In this document: one piece after another, positions 33,768 through 44,400 of the stretch | Layout: every line of letters begins with the position of its first letter | How positions within the stretch are numbered: position 1 is the first letter of the stretch | Origin: CALODL01 sp942492115 | GTDB taxonomy: Bacteria > Planctomycetota > Phycisphaerae > UBA1845 > CAIVHJ01 | Reading direction: 5' to 3' | Assembly: GCA_942492115.1 (NCBI GenBank) | Contig: CALODL010000001.1 | Span: forward strand, 264,218-328,217 | DNA: 64,000 bases | Translations under genes and position numbers: made by a program | The notes under the pieces: generated by a model | What the model was told of the DNA's origin: nothing | What the model saw: the letters and a program-made list of their open reading frames with translations, nothing else | Databases searched by the model: none

Positions 33768-36203
33768 ATGATGAAGAACATGTGCATGATGTGTGCCGTG
33801 ATTGCGATGGTGTGGGGTGTAGGCATCAGTGAAGGAGCCCAGGTCGGCTCGGGGTTCTCGTATCAGGGGCAGCTGGTCAAGGACGGCCTGCCCGTCACGG
33901 ATACCTGCGCGCTGAACTTCGGATTGTGGAACGCTGAGACGAGTGGGCTGTCGACGTACGAACAGGAGCTGGCCGAGGTGCCGGTGACCAACGGGTTGTT
34001 CTCGGTCATCATCGACTTCGGCCCCGATGTCTTCGACGGCACGGCGTGGTGGATGGAGGTGACCGTGCAGTGTGCCGGTGACCCCGGGCCGACCACGCTG
34101 GCGCCGCGCCAACCGCTGGCCGCCGTGCCCTACGCCCTGGGTCTGCCCGGTCTGCGGACCGTCGATCACGGCGGGGCGCCCATCGTCATGGGCGGAGGCA
34201 ATGCGAACGTGACGGCGACGTCCGGTGCCACGGTGTCGGGCGGCGAGTCGAACGCGGTGGGGGGCGATCATGGTACGGTGGGTGGCGGGGCCAACAATTC
34301 CGCGGTGGCCATGCAGGCCACGGTGTGTGGCGGGTCCTACAACGCCGTGAGCGGCTTCCGTGGCTTCATCGGCGGTGGGCACAGCAATGATGTGCAGGTC
34401 ACCCACGGCGTCGTCGGCGGCGGAATGAACAACTCGGTGACCGGCGGCTACGGCGTCATCGGTGGCGGGCAGGACAATGTGGCCGCGGGAACTCATGGCG
34501 TGATTGGAGGTGGATTGAGTAACTCCGCGAGCGGCCAGTACGGTACGGTCGGTGGGGGCTTCAACAACAATGCGACCGGCGTCCGCGCGACGATCGGTGG
34601 AGGGCAAGGCAATGTTGCAGAGGGCTACTACAGCACGGTCGGTGGGGGCAACGGCAACGCTGCGACTGACGACGGCGCCACGGTCTGTGGAGGCAATACC
34701 AACCGGGCAGTGGACGCGATGGCCACGGTGAGCGGTGGAATCGACAACGAGGCTCATTACTTTGCGACGATCGGCGGAGGAGACAGCAACCGGGCATTGG
34801 GCAGCGCATCGACGATTGCCGGTGGGGAGGAGAACATCACGACCGCCCTGCTCAGTACGATTGCGGGTGGTGTCCAGAACGAGGCCTCTGGCCAGTACAG
34901 CGCGATCGGTGGGGGGCAGGCCAACGACGCTTCGGGGATGAGCTCAGCCGTTGCAGGGGGTGACGGCAACAGCGCCACGGGTGTTGGATCCGCGGTTGGG
35001 GGCGGGATGGGCAACCGTGCCGAGGGCGCTTTCGGCACGATCTCCGGGGGAGGCGACGATGCCCCCGAGGGGCGCAACATCGTGCTCGACGACCATGGAA
35101 GCATCGGCGGCGGTTCGGCTAACCACGCCGGAAGTGATGATGCTGACCCGGCGACCAGTCCCTACGCCACAGTCGGCGGCGGACGATCGAACGATGCGAC
35201 TGCTTCGCACAGTATCATCGCCGGCGGCGGTGACAATCTGGCGTCCGGCCCCTACGCCACGGTCGGCGGCGGGCTGCGCAACGACGCCACGGGCGAGGAG
35301 AGCACGATCGGTGGCGGCGAGGACAACACCGCACCCGGTTTCAGGTCGACCATCGGCGGTGGCGAGGACAACCTGGCCAGCGGCAACCGCACGACGGTCG
35401 GCGGTGGCGAGAACAACCAGGCCACGGGCGAATCGACCACGGTCGGTGGGGGTTGGATCAACACCGCCTCGGGGCCCTACGCGATCGTTGGAGGTGGGGC
35501 TTACAACACGGCCGGTGGTGGAACGATCGTCGACGCCGACGAAGGCAACCGTCCGGCGGAGTCGATGACCGTCGGTGGCGGAACGAACAACGTCGCCTAC
35601 CAGGAATTCGCCACCGTCTGTGGCGGCAGTCACAACGAGGCGCTGGGCTTCGCCTCGACCGTTCCCGGCGGTCGTAACAACCGCGCCATCGGTGAGTCGA
35701 GCTTCGCGGCCGGCCACAATGCTACGGCTTCTGGACACGGCACGTTCGTGTGGAACGATCTGTCCGGGACCGCGCTCAATGAAACGGCCAGCAATCGCGT
35801 GACCATGCGGGCCACGGGTGGCTTCAAGTTGCTCACCAGTGCGGCTGGTGGCGCGATTCTCTACAGCGGCAGCGGCAGCTGGAGCACGTTCAGCGACCGC
35901 AACGCCAAACAGGACATCACACCTGTCGACACGCAGGACATCCTCGAGCGTGTCGCGCGACTCCCCGTGAATCGGTGGAGCTACAACGCTCAGGATTCGA
36001 ACATTCGCCACATGGGCCCGATGGCGCAGGATTTCCATGCCGCTTTCGGTTTGGGCGAAACGGATCACCATATCTCGATGGTCGATTCGGACGGCGTCGC
36101 CCTGGCGGCCATTCAGGGATTGTACGAGCGCCTGATTGCTCTGGAGCGTGACAATGCCGAGCTGCGTGCCGAGTTGTGCGCCAGGTACTCGGATGGCGAG
36201 TGA
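33768..36203 (+). CDS. Head-repeat (Hep/Hag-type) adhesin or fibre with C-terminal S74 self-cleaving chaperone
   Basis: 811 residues; ATG 33,768 (or 33,771) follows AGGAG. Signal peptide ~1-25. Residues ~27-130 are an N-terminal domain common in planctomycete fibres (FSYQGQLVKDGLPV; TNGLFSVIIDFG; PRQPLAAVPYAL). About 31 tandem 15-residue repeats of the form T(V/I)GGGxxNxAxGxxA follow (~145-650), the YadA/Hep-Hag left-handed roll pattern. The C terminus is a peptidase S74 (intramolecular chaperone) domain. SDRNAKQDI carries the Ser709/Lys714 pair at the spacing of the catalytic dyad of phage endosialidase, followed by a coiled coil (LIALERDNAELRAEL). Family knowledge implies trimerisation and self-release of the chaperone. 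There is no YadA membrane anchor, so attachment must be by other means. Confidence 0.88.
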   Translation: MMKNMCMMCAVIAMVWGVGISEGAQVGSGFSYQGQLVKDGLPVTDTCALNFGLWNAETSGLSTYEQELAEVPVTNGLFSVIIDFGPDVFDGTAWWMEVTVQCAGDPGPTTLAPRQPLAAVPYALGLPGLRTVDHGGAPIVMGGGNANVTATSGATVSGGESNAVGGDHGTVGGGANNSAVAMQATVCGGSYNAVSGFRGFIGGGHSNDVQVTHGVVGGGMNNSVTGGYGVIGGGQDNVAAGTHGVIGGGLSNSASGQYGTVGGGFNNNATGVRATIGGGQGNVAEGYYSTVGGGNGNAATDDGATVCGGNTNRAVDAMATVSGGIDNEAHYFATIGGGDSNRALGSASTIAGGEENITTALLSTIAGGVQNEASGQYSAIGGGQANDASGMSSAVAGGDGNSATGVGSAVGGGMGNRAEGAFGTISGGGDDAPEGRNIVLDDHGSIGGGSANHAGSDDADPATSPYATVGGGRSNDATASHSIIAGGGDNLASGPYATVGGGLRNDATGEESTIGGGEDNTAPGFRSTIGGGEDNLASGNRTTVGGGENNQATGESTTVGGGWINTASGPYAIVGGGAYNTAGGGTIVDADEGNRPAESMTVGGGTNNVAYQEFATVCGGSHNEALGFASTVPGGRNNRAIGESSFAAGHNATASGHGTFVWNDLSGTALNETASNRVTMRATGGFKLLTSAAGGAILYSGSGSWSTFSDRNAKQDITPVDTQDILERVARLPVNRWSYNAQDSNIRHMGPMAQDFHAAFGLGETDHHISMVDSDGVALAAIQGLYERLIALERDNAELRAELCARYSDGE
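34200..35740 (+). repeat. Tandem 45-bp coding repeats (Hep/Hag head)
   Basis: About 31 imperfect units encoding 15 residues each with an invariant GGG/GG core. Four units carry insertions that break the register (around 35,040-35,100, 35,100-35,165, 35,485-35,570 and near the end). Internal to the adhesin gene. Confidence 0.85.
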
Positions 36204-36269
36204 GCACGACATCGCGCCCAACCGCGTGTGAGTCCGAATCAAGAACCCACGGATAAGGAGATCTGAACA

Positions 36270-37469
36270 ATGGTTTCACGACACTTCAACGCGCTGAGTA
36301 TCTGTCTTTTTGCGGTCCTGGTGAGCGCGCCCTCGAGCGCGGATGGTGAGGGTTATCAAATGATCCGCTCAACCGTGGATGGCGGTGGCGGTGCGAGCGC
36401 CGGCGGCAACTACAGCCTGCAGGCGAGCCTCGGCCAGCCATCCGCCGCGTCGGCGGGTGCCGGACCCTATACGCTGGTGGGCGGGATGTGGAGCGACGCG
36501 CCGACCGCGCCCGGAAGTGGTTGCATGAGCGCTTCGGATTGTGCCGACCTCGACGACGACGGGGTTCGTGACAACGCATGTGTGTTCTGGGCATGCATCG
36601 AAGGCGCGTGTATCGTGACGGACGTACCCTTCGCGGACATGGGCGGGCAGTTCGGTACCTGCGCGCCGGATGGCATCGCCGATGGCAACGATCGGTTCCA
36701 CGTCCTGAACTGCTTCGCCAATGATGATCCCGCTGGCGAGGGGTCCTATCCGTGCGAGGAGGCGGCGCCCGAGGCGTTCAATGTCGATGCAGGCGGACCC
36801 TTCGGCGATTGTCAACCCGACGGCGTATGTGACGGCAACGATGCCTTTCACGCGCTCAACGCTTTCGCCGGTATCAGCCCGTGCAGCTGTGTCGGCGCCC
36901 CGGCACCGTTCATCGTCGACACGGTGGTCGATGAGGCCAGTCTCGTGCTGGAAGCCGATGGTCGCGTCGTACCCGCGGGCTCGACCATTGTCGTCGACGC
37001 CCTGCTGCCAGGGCCCCTGGAGAACCTCCGCGGTTACCAGTTGCACATCGGTGTCACCGGCGGCCTGCGCGGTTCGCTGGAGTTGGTCGATATTGCCATC
37101 TCCCGCCCGACGGTTCTCGAGAAACGGCAGAAGGACACCGGGCCCACGAGCGTCAGCAGTACGAGTCAGCAGAAGGGCTCGAGGGCAGTGTCCGCCGCAG
37201 CGTCCAGCCAGCCATGGTCCGCGTTCAATATCGCGAGCCGGCAGTTGCTGGTGGGGCAGGACGGTGCCGGCGGCCCGACTGGCTCGGGTTACCTGGGTTC
37301 GTTCACCTTCCGGGCCTCTGGTGATGCGCTCGGACAGTTCGCCATCGAACTCCTGTCCGAGCAGGCGAATCCCGCACACCGCACGTTCCTGTTCTCCTCA
37401 GAACCGGGCCGGAAAATCGAGGTCATCGCCGGCAAACTCATGGTGATCGAGGTGACCGATGCCCGTTGA
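36270..37469 (+). CDS. Short secreted protein made almost only of the dockerin/cohesin-like module
   Basis: 399 residues, with AGGAG before ATG 36,270. Signal peptide 1-24. Residues ~28-75 show the planctomycete STVDGGGGASAGGNYSLQ...LGQPSAASA...LVGGMW motif. From ~90 the module begins: CADLDDDGVRDNACVFW, then dockerin-like loops GTCAPDGIADGNDRFHVLNCF and GDCQPDGVCDGNDAFHALNAF. The cohesin-like half follows from ~225 (RVVPAGSTIVVDALL, LRGYQLHIGV, ELVDIAI, GYLGSFTFRA, FAIELL). Between the cohesin halves lies a Ser/Lys/Gln-rich linker. This is the simplest of the four module-bearing proteins here and therefore the best for defining the module. It lies 66 bp after the adhesin gene in the same direction and could be cotranscribed. 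Function unknown; binding or anchoring is inferred. Confidence 0.8.
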   Translation: MVSRHFNALSICLFAVLVSAPSSADGEGYQMIRSTVDGGGGASAGGNYSLQASLGQPSAASAGAGPYTLVGGMWSDAPTAPGSGCMSASDCADLDDDGVRDNACVFWACIEGACIVTDVPFADMGGQFGTCAPDGIADGNDRFHVLNCFANDDPAGEGSYPCEEAAPEAFNVDAGGPFGDCQPDGVCDGNDAFHALNAFAGISPCSCVGAPAPFIVDTVVDEASLVLEADGRVVPAGSTIVVDALLPGPLENLRGYQLHIGVTGGLRGSLELVDIAISRPTVLEKRQKDTGPTSVSSTSQQKGSRAVSAAASSQPWSAFNIASRQLLVGQDGAGGPTGSGYLGSFTFRASGDALGQFAIELLSEQANPAHRTFLFSSEPGRKIEVIAGKLMVIEVTDAR

Positions 37470-37722
37470 GGTCTGGCCGTCGTCATCGTGACCCCACCCC
37501 GCGTGGCCGGCGTATTTCAGGGCTGCGCCGGGGCATGATCCGGGCTGGGCGGGCCGGTCATCCACCTAAGGCGTTGCGGGTGAATGGTCTCGTGATGCAG
37601 GCGTTCCGTTCGTGGTATTGGGGCTCCAATTGCTTAGCGCGCGAGTACCTCGTGTCGCCTGAGACAGTGGATACAAACCACGCTGGTTCTTGAATCATTC
37701 TTGAAGAGAGGAGTAACTGTAC

Positions 37723-39381
37723 GTGAACAAACTCGTGAAGCTCATGATTGCCGTCGTGTTCCCCAGTGTCACTGCCATAACTGCTCAGGCCAGTCATTTC
37801 CGCTACGGCCACATCACGTGGTCCGCGGCGGATGGCAACGATGTCGAGGTGCGGGTTCAGGCCGCATTCAGGAGAAACGGTTACGCCTGTGTGGACCCGA
37901 TCGCAGAGATCTACGTTCCCTGCTCTGAGGCGGATGGCTTTCCGGGTGTCGGCGACATCATTTTTGAGAACATTGGAGGAAGTGTGCTCGAATGGGGTGA
38001 CGGGAGCCCTCCGGCCGGCGCTGAATTCGGGGCGCTGTTCTTCAAGGTGACCGCGGTGGACCTCGACCAGAACTGGTGGTTCGGACTGGCCCTGGACAAT
38101 GCTGATCTCCCGGCCATCGATACCAGCCTGTCGCACACCTATCCGGCGGCCGGAAACTACGAGGCTGGCGTCGCCAGCTGCTGCCGTATCTCGGGATTCG
38201 ATCCTCCAAACGAGCACATCAACAACCCCGACGGTGATTATCGTGTGGCGACGCTCATCAACGTTGGCGCCGAGAACGGATCTCCGGTGAGCGCGCTGCC
38301 TCCCATCGTGACATGCCCAATCGACGCATTGTGCGAGTTTCCAATCGGGGCCGGCGATCCGGATGCCGACGCTGTGACTTATCGACTCGCAACTGGTGCT
38401 GAAGCCGCGCCATCGGGTATCTTTCAACAGCCTGGAAACCCGAATGCGCCGAACGATGCGGCCATCGATCCACAGACTGGTGTGTACGCCTGGAACACCA
38501 CGGGTGCGCAACTGTCGTCGCTGCCGTCGAACGCCACGCTGTACTCGACACAGGTCATCATCGAAGACGGCAGCAGTCGCGTGGCATTGGACTTCCTGGT
38601 GAGCCTCAAGGAGGCAGATCCGACCCCGCCGATCATCGAGCCCGCACCTGATTCTCCGCCGGTGTGCGAGACCACCCAGGTCGTCGCGGTTGGAGAGACA
38701 CTGGTCTTCGAAGTCCAGGCCTCCGACCCCGACTCGGGCGACATCGTGACGCTGAACGCAGTAGGTTTACCGATCAACGCGACGACGGACCCCGCCCTAC
38801 CGGTGTCCGGGAATCCGGTCACGGTGTCCTTTATGTGGACACCGGGTGCGGCTGATGAAGGCGCCACCGTAGTGGCCTTTTCGGCGCACAGTTCAGCCGG
38901 CGGTTTCAACACGTGTCCGGTGACGCTCGAAGTGATTCAGGTCCAGGAGGTGCCGGTGAGTGTCGACATCAAACCGGGCTCTTGCCCCAATGGGTATCAA
39001 CCGAACTCGGGCGGCGTACTGCCCGTTTCCATCGCCGGGAGTGCAGAGGTAGATGTGACGCAATTGGATGTGGATACCATCACCATTTCTCGCGCGGATG
39101 GACTTGGTAACGCTGTCGCGCCGACTTGGGACACGCTGGAGGATGCAGCAACTCCGTTCGAGGAACAGGCTTGTGCATGTCATACGTTGACTTCGGATGG
39201 CGTTTTGGACTTGTCGCTGAAGTTCCCCAGGAAAGTCCTCGCTACTGAGTTGATGCTCTCCGAGATGGCTCCGGCAGAACAAATCGAACTCCTCATCACC
39301 GGGCAGTTCCTCGACGGTACACCGTTTGAAGGATCCGACTGCATCGCCCGGCAGGCATTTGGGAATGCCAGAAGACACTAA
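37723..39381 (+). CDS. Secreted beta-rich protein, possibly PKD/cadherin-like, unrecognised function
   Basis: 552 residues from GTG 37,723, with AGAGGAG ten bases upstream. Signal peptide ~1-23 (ends AQA), then SHFRYGHITWSA, an opening seen in bacterial surface proteins with PKD/cadherin-like folds (LSHTYPAAGNYEAGVASCCRI resembles a PKD end strand). Residues ~190-400 look like two Ig/cadherin-type domains (PIGAGDPDADAVTYRL; VQASDPDSGDIVTL). The C-terminal ~140 residues begin VSVDIKPGSCPNGYQPNSGGVLPVSI, a recurrent secreted-protein tail of unknown role. There is no catalytic motif and no sorting signal. It lies 253 bp after the module-only gene; no terminator was identified between them. Family assignment is loose. 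Confidence 0.7.
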   Translation: MNKLVKLMIAVVFPSVTAITAQASHFRYGHITWSAADGNDVEVRVQAAFRRNGYACVDPIAEIYVPCSEADGFPGVGDIIFENIGGSVLEWGDGSPPAGAEFGALFFKVTAVDLDQNWWFGLALDNADLPAIDTSLSHTYPAAGNYEAGVASCCRISGFDPPNEHINNPDGDYRVATLINVGAENGSPVSALPPIVTCPIDALCEFPIGAGDPDADAVTYRLATGAEAAPSGIFQQPGNPNAPNDAAIDPQTGVYAWNTTGAQLSSLPSNATLYSTQVIIEDGSSRVALDFLVSLKEADPTPPIIEPAPDSPPVCETTQVVAVGETLVFEVQASDPDSGDIVTLNAVGLPINATTDPALPVSGNPVTVSFMWTPGAADEGATVVAFSAHSSAGGFNTCPVTLEVIQVQEVPVSVDIKPGSCPNGYQPNSGGVLPVSIAGSAEVDVTQLDVDTITISRADGLGNAVAPTWDTLEDAATPFEEQACACHTLTSDGVLDLSLKFPRKVLATELMLSEMAPAEQIELLITGQFLDGTPFEGSDCIARQAFGNARRH

Positions 39382-39431
39382 CGCCGTTGGCCGGCCATCG
39401 GCCGGTTGGTCGAAACTGAGGAGATCCTGCT

Positions 39432-41393
39432 ATGCGCGCCATCGAGATCATCATGGCCCTGCTGTTTTGCGTGTGCACCGCATCCGGGGGCGTCGACATC
39501 ATCATCACGACCGATGCTGACTTGAACGATAACGGCGGAAAGGACGAATTCGTTCCACTGCCGGATGATGGAGTCTCCCGGACCGTGTACATCTGGGGCG
39601 CCTCAACCACCGCTGCGGAAGCGATCCTGGAGTTCAATTTTGATCTCGACGGTTCTGGAAGCGGGTTGTCCTTCGAATCGGTTACACCTGGACCGGTTTT
39701 CAATGCCGGTTTGAGCGAGACCGATCTCGCAGATCTGCAATTCGGGTGGTCCGCGTTTCTCGATCCCGTCCAGGAACTATCCGTACTGCCAACCTATACC
39801 CTGTTCGCAGCCATAGACATCGCGGTGGCCCCGGGGACGGCTGCCGGGACACCGGCAACTCTGTCTCTGGCGGGTTCGGACGCAACCATGAAGAATGCAG
39901 CAAACTCCGACATTCGAACAGCCGGCACGTCTCGTGACCTGATCAGCGTGCCACCGCAATGCCGGAGCGATCGCGAGTGCGATGATCGCACCCCGTGTAC
40001 GACCGATACCTGTATGGCCTCCATGTGTGTGTTTACCCCCATCGAGGGGTGCTGTGTTGGAGACCAAGATTGTGACGACGGTGATGTGTGCACCGTTGAC
40101 ACATGCATCGGGAACACCTGCGAAATCATGGAAGTGGCAGGATGCTGTACATCGGACATCACATGCGATGACGACGACCCATGCACGACGGATGTGTGCA
40201 TGGAGAATCACTGCCAGAACACGACCATCGACGGGTGCTGCTCGCGAGATAGCCAATGTGACGACGGCGATGCCTGTACCACCGACAGTTGTGAGAGTGG
40301 CAGCTGCACCTTCGTATCCATACCCCAGTGCTGCGGTTCAGCAAGTCAGTGTGATGACCGCGATCCATGCACGTCTGACGAGTGCGTCGCGTCACAGTGC
40401 CAGCACGACGCGATCGCTGGATGCTGCACGGCGGATGTGGAATGCGAAGATGGCAGTCCATGCACCATGGACACATGCCTGAACAACACCTGCGAGCAGG
40501 TAGAACTCGAGAACTGCTGCTTGGGTGACCCCGAGTGCGACGATGGCGATGTCTGTACATCGGATACATGCATCGCCAACAACTGTAAGCATGCCCGCAA
40601 ACCGGGGTGCTGCAACGCGGCGAATCCGTGCGATGACGATGATCCATGCACGATGGACGAGTGCGTGGCCGGAGCATGCCTGCATACGGCTGTTACCGGA
40701 TGCTGCCAGATCGATGACGAGTGCGATGACGGAGATATCTGCACGGTCGACATGTGTCTGGCCAACGAATGTTGGAATAACCCCTTGCCACAGTGTTGTC
40801 GCCAGGATGTCGAGTGTGAAGATCAGGATCCGTGTTCCATCGACGTGTGCGTTCGGAACAATTGCGAGTACATGGACGTCGCTGGCTGTTGTATTCTCGC
40901 CGCCGAGTGTGACGACGGACTCTATTGCAACGGTGCAGAACTGTGCAGGAACAACTCGTGTATGGATGGCGGTGCACCTTGCGGGCCCGATGAATTGTGC
41001 GACGAGGTCAATGACCGTTGCACGACCTGCAGCGACTGCGAACGCGAAGGTTGCGGCCCCGGGTTCTGGAAGCAGCGACACCATTATTGTCACTGGATAC
41101 TGTATCACCCGCTTCCTCCCAATGCGGAGACATTCGAGGACGTCTTCAATGTCGACACGTTCGGCCAGAAGACACTCCTGGATGTCCTGCGGCAGGGAGG
41201 GGGAAAGCAGAATGCCCTCGGACGACAGGCTGTCGCAGCCATCTTGAATGTCCAAGCAGTCGACTATGGCCTCACCGCAGAAGAGGTGATCGGTGTCGTC
41301 CAGAGGGCGTTCGCGTCAGGGGAATTGCTTGAAACACTCGAACTCCTCGAAGAACTCAACCTGCAGCAGTGTTCGCTGAGACAATGCCGGTGA
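39432..41393 (+). CDS. Secreted Cys-rich tandem-repeat protein (Dictyostelium-type repeats)
   Basis: 653 residues; GAGGAG precedes ATG 39,432. Signal peptide ~1-19. Residues ~20-170 form a beta domain resembling the cohesin-like segments of neighbouring proteins (DLDGSGSGLSFESVTPGPVF; PATLSLAGS). Then come ten near-regular 31-residue repeats plus a degenerate eleventh (about 176-516), each CCxxDxxCDDxDPCTxDxCxxNxC with six to seven Cys, matching the CTDC repeat first named in Dictyostelium. After a short Cys segment, the last ~110 residues start GCGPGFWKQRHHYCHW, a bacterial secreted-protein domain of unknown role, and end in an acidic helix. Probably a disulfide-rich stalk exported to an oxidising compartment. 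The same repeat type occurs in the broken gene ending at 61,615. Confidence 0.82.
   Translation: MRAIEIIMALLFCVCTASGGVDIIITTDADLNDNGGKDEFVPLPDDGVSRTVYIWGASTTAAEAILEFNFDLDGSGSGLSFESVTPGPVFNAGLSETDLADLQFGWSAFLDPVQELSVLPTYTLFAAIDIAVAPGTAAGTPATLSLAGSDATMKNAANSDIRTAGTSRDLISVPPQCRSDRECDDRTPCTTDTCMASMCVFTPIEGCCVGDQDCDDGDVCTVDTCIGNTCEIMEVAGCCTSDITCDDDDPCTTDVCMENHCQNTTIDGCCSRDSQCDDGDACTTDSCESGSCTFVSIPQCCGSASQCDDRDPCTSDECVASQCQHDAIAGCCTADVECEDGSPCTMDTCLNNTCEQVELENCCLGDPECDDGDVCTSDTCIANNCKHARKPGCCNAANPCDDDDPCTMDECVAGACLHTAVTGCCQIDDECDDGDICTVDMCLANECWNNPLPQCCRQDVECEDQDPCSIDVCVRNNCEYMDVAGCCILAAECDDGLYCNGAELCRNNSCMDGGAPCGPDELCDEVNDRCTTCSDCEREGCGPGFWKQRHHYCHWILYHPLPPNAETFEDVFNVDTFGQKTLLDVLRQGGGKQNALGRQAVAAILNVQAVDYGLTAEEVIGVVQRAFASGELLETLELLEELNLQQCSLRQCR
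39957..40979 (+). repeat. Tandem 93-bp Cys-repeat array within a coding region
   Basis: Eleven imperfect units of 93 bp encoding 31 residues each. Units are diverged in DNA but keep every Cys and the CDD/CED calcium-type acidic pair. This is a protein repeat, not a CRISPR array: there are no conserved spacers or palindromes. Confidence 0.85.
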
Positions 41394-41455
41394 GGTAGCG
41401 AGCAAGTGTCACTGCACGAAAGGCGGGCAGCATACAAGTAACAGGAAGGCTCTTC

Positions 41456-44400
41456 ATGATACAGAAACAAACAATCGTTTGCGTCGTGTTCTCCTCTTGC
41501 GCGATGATGGGGATCGCACAGGGTGACCAGGCCGAACTGCGCAAGGGTCTTACAAGCTATCCTCAATTTCCATCCGAAGCATTCCTGGCTGGAGTCCGGC
41601 AACGCGTGCACATCGCGGGCACGGGCGTTGTAGACGGCGTCCGCCGCGCTTCTGGAACATCGACCTTCGTCGTGGATTCGGTGGGTGATACAGGGGACAG
41701 TGATCCATCCGACCCGGCGTGCGATGACGGAACCGGCAACTGCACCCTGCGAGCGGCCATCGAGCAGGCCAATGCCACTGCCGGTGCGAATACGATACAC
41801 TTCGCGATAGGCAGTGGCCAGCAGGTCATCGAACCGCTAACGGGGCTACCGGTCATCACGGGGCCACTCACAATTGACGGCAGAACCCAGTCCGGCTTTT
41901 CCAGTGATCCCCTGATCGTGCTCAACGGGACCAATGCACCGGCCGGCACGAACGGATTGATCTTCGAGGCGCCGGGCTGCGAACTTTATGCACTTGCCAT
42001 TTTCGGCTTTCGGCAGGATGTCAACAGCAACGATGGCTTCGGCGTTGTTCTTGGATTCTCCGGAGCCAACGCAACCCTCGAGGGCAACTGGATTGGTGTC
42101 GATCCGGATCTTGACGAATTGTCCTCCGGCAATACTACCGGGATAGGTGTATTCTCGTCGGGAAGCCGTATCGGCGGCGCCGCCATCGGCCAGAGGAACA
42201 CCCTGTCTGGAAATGAGCTTCGCGGTGTTTTCATCGCCGGCGGCATGGCGTTCGCGGTTGAGGTTCAGGGCAACTACATCGGGGTGTTGCCTGATGGCTC
42301 AGGGTGCCTGCCCAACGACTTGAACGGTGTCGAGGTCGTTGCCGCGGCCAACAACGTGATCGGAGGATCCAACAGCGGAGAAGGCAACGTCGTTTCGTGC
42401 AACGGTCTGGTGGGGGTCATCCTTGGAAACCAGTCGACCGGCAACATCATCGCAGGGAATCGCATTGGCACGGATCCAGCCGGAATGGAGACCGATCCGG
42501 ATGGGATACCGAACAGCGGTGACGAATGGGGCAACAAATCGGATGGTGTGGAACTGCAGTCCCCCGGCAACACTGTAGGCGGGACTGTTGGCGTGACACC
42601 GGGAGGTCCCTGTAGCGGCGCTTGTAACATCATCTCAGGCAACGAGGATCACGGCATCCAGATTGTTCTAGCCGAAGCGTCTGGCAACATCGTCACGGGT
42701 AACTACATCGGGACGACTAAGGATGGAGGTGCGTCGCTGGGCAATCGGCTGAACGGCATTTGGATCGCTGATGCCGCGCAGACAATCATCGGAGGCTCGG
42801 TTGGTAATGTCATCTCTGGTAATGGATCCGATGGGATCGCACTGCTCAGGGCGCAGGGTACCGTGATCAAGGGCAATATCATCGGTATGGATCCAGACGG
42901 CGGACGAGCCGTTCCGAATGAAATGTCGGGCATCAGTGTGGTGGACAGCGCGATGGTTGAAGTGGGTGGCAGCGCCGGCCTGACATTCGGTGCCTGCACT
43001 GGAGACTGTAATCACATCTCCGGCAACGACGCGGATGGCATCTTCATAGACGGCCCCACCTCACAAGACAACACGGTTGCGGGCAATCTCATCGGCGGCA
43101 CTGCGGACGGGGCCATGGAGATCGCCAATGACGGCCATGGTGTCCATATTCTCGAGGCATCATCCAACACAATAGGTGTTACGGGGACGGCGGCAGCAGA
43201 CGAAGCCAATCGCATCATCGGCAACGGCGGCGACGGTGTGCGTATCGAAGGCAATACGGCCGCAAGCAACTCCATTCGCAAGAACAGCATCCACGCGAAC
43301 CTGGGGCTGAGCATCAATCTCGTGTCCGGACCGGGGGAGCTTTCGAACGGGGTCACGCCAAATGACTCATTTACAGATATGGATAGTGGTGCCAATAGCC
43401 TGATCAACTTCCCTGCCATGGTGGCGTACATCACGGTCGATGGAACGAGCTACATCACGGGCGTCAATCGAACGAACCAGGAGATCACGGTCGACCTGTA
43501 CGCCTCCGAGAGTCGCGGGGACTCGGGTCACGGCGAGGCGGAGGAGTTCCTGATCGACATTCCCGAAGTGCCGCCTAACGCCAATTTCAAGTTCGCGCTT
43601 CCCGGGAGCCTGCCGCACCCTTTGCTCAGTGCGACCGCGACCAATGCGGCCGGTTCGACTTCTGAGTTTTCCTATGTGTGTGAAGCGTTTAACGGATCGA
43701 TCGACGGTGACGCGGACGGCTTGTGCGACGACTGGGAGATCAATGGGATCGACTTCAATGGCAATGGCATTGTTGACGTGCCGCTGCACATGTCGCCTTA
43801 TGACGCAGATACGTCGAAGAAGGATATCTATGTCGAAGTGGACGAAATGGGCCTGGTCAACGACGGCGGAGTGCTCAAATACTTCGGAGCACCATTCGCC
43901 GCGTTGCCGACCATCCATCAGGCGTTCAGGGGTGCTCCCGGGAACCTGGCTTTGCATTTTCTCGTCGATTCGTCCTCTGTCGGGAACTCGCCCTATAAGG
44001 ACGGCGCGCTGCCGCATATGCCGCAAATCCGTGTCATTGGCACGAAGCCCGGAAACGACAATGACGCAGTCGACTTCAAGTATGGATCGGCATCGAATCC
44101 CTGCGACGGCTATTTCGGCACGGACGCTGACAGGGGCGCAAGCAATTGTGAGGAGATCATTGGGGCGAAGCAGCAATTCGTCAGGTACGTACTGTTCGTC
44201 GATCGAGTCGATGAGAACCGTACAGGCGTGTCCAATGGAACGGATCTCGTAGTCGTGGCCATGGGGCACATGGACGCCAAGGACAAGAAGAAGATCGGTG
44301 GGGCGGAGGCCTATGCGGCGGGTACCATGATGCACGAACTGGGGCATACCCTGGGGTTGTGTCATGGCGGGCCGGCAGCGCACTTCGAGGACGCCTGCAG

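Noticed and set aside
37470..37722. Possible mobile-element remnant in the gap before the 37,723 gene
   Set aside because: No transposase similarity, terminal inverted repeats or target-site duplication could be found.
39957..40979. Regular ~93-bp repetition that could suggest a repeat array such as CRISPR
   Set aside because: The repetition is at protein level (conserved Cys codons); units are not separated by unique spacers and the DNA is diverged between units.
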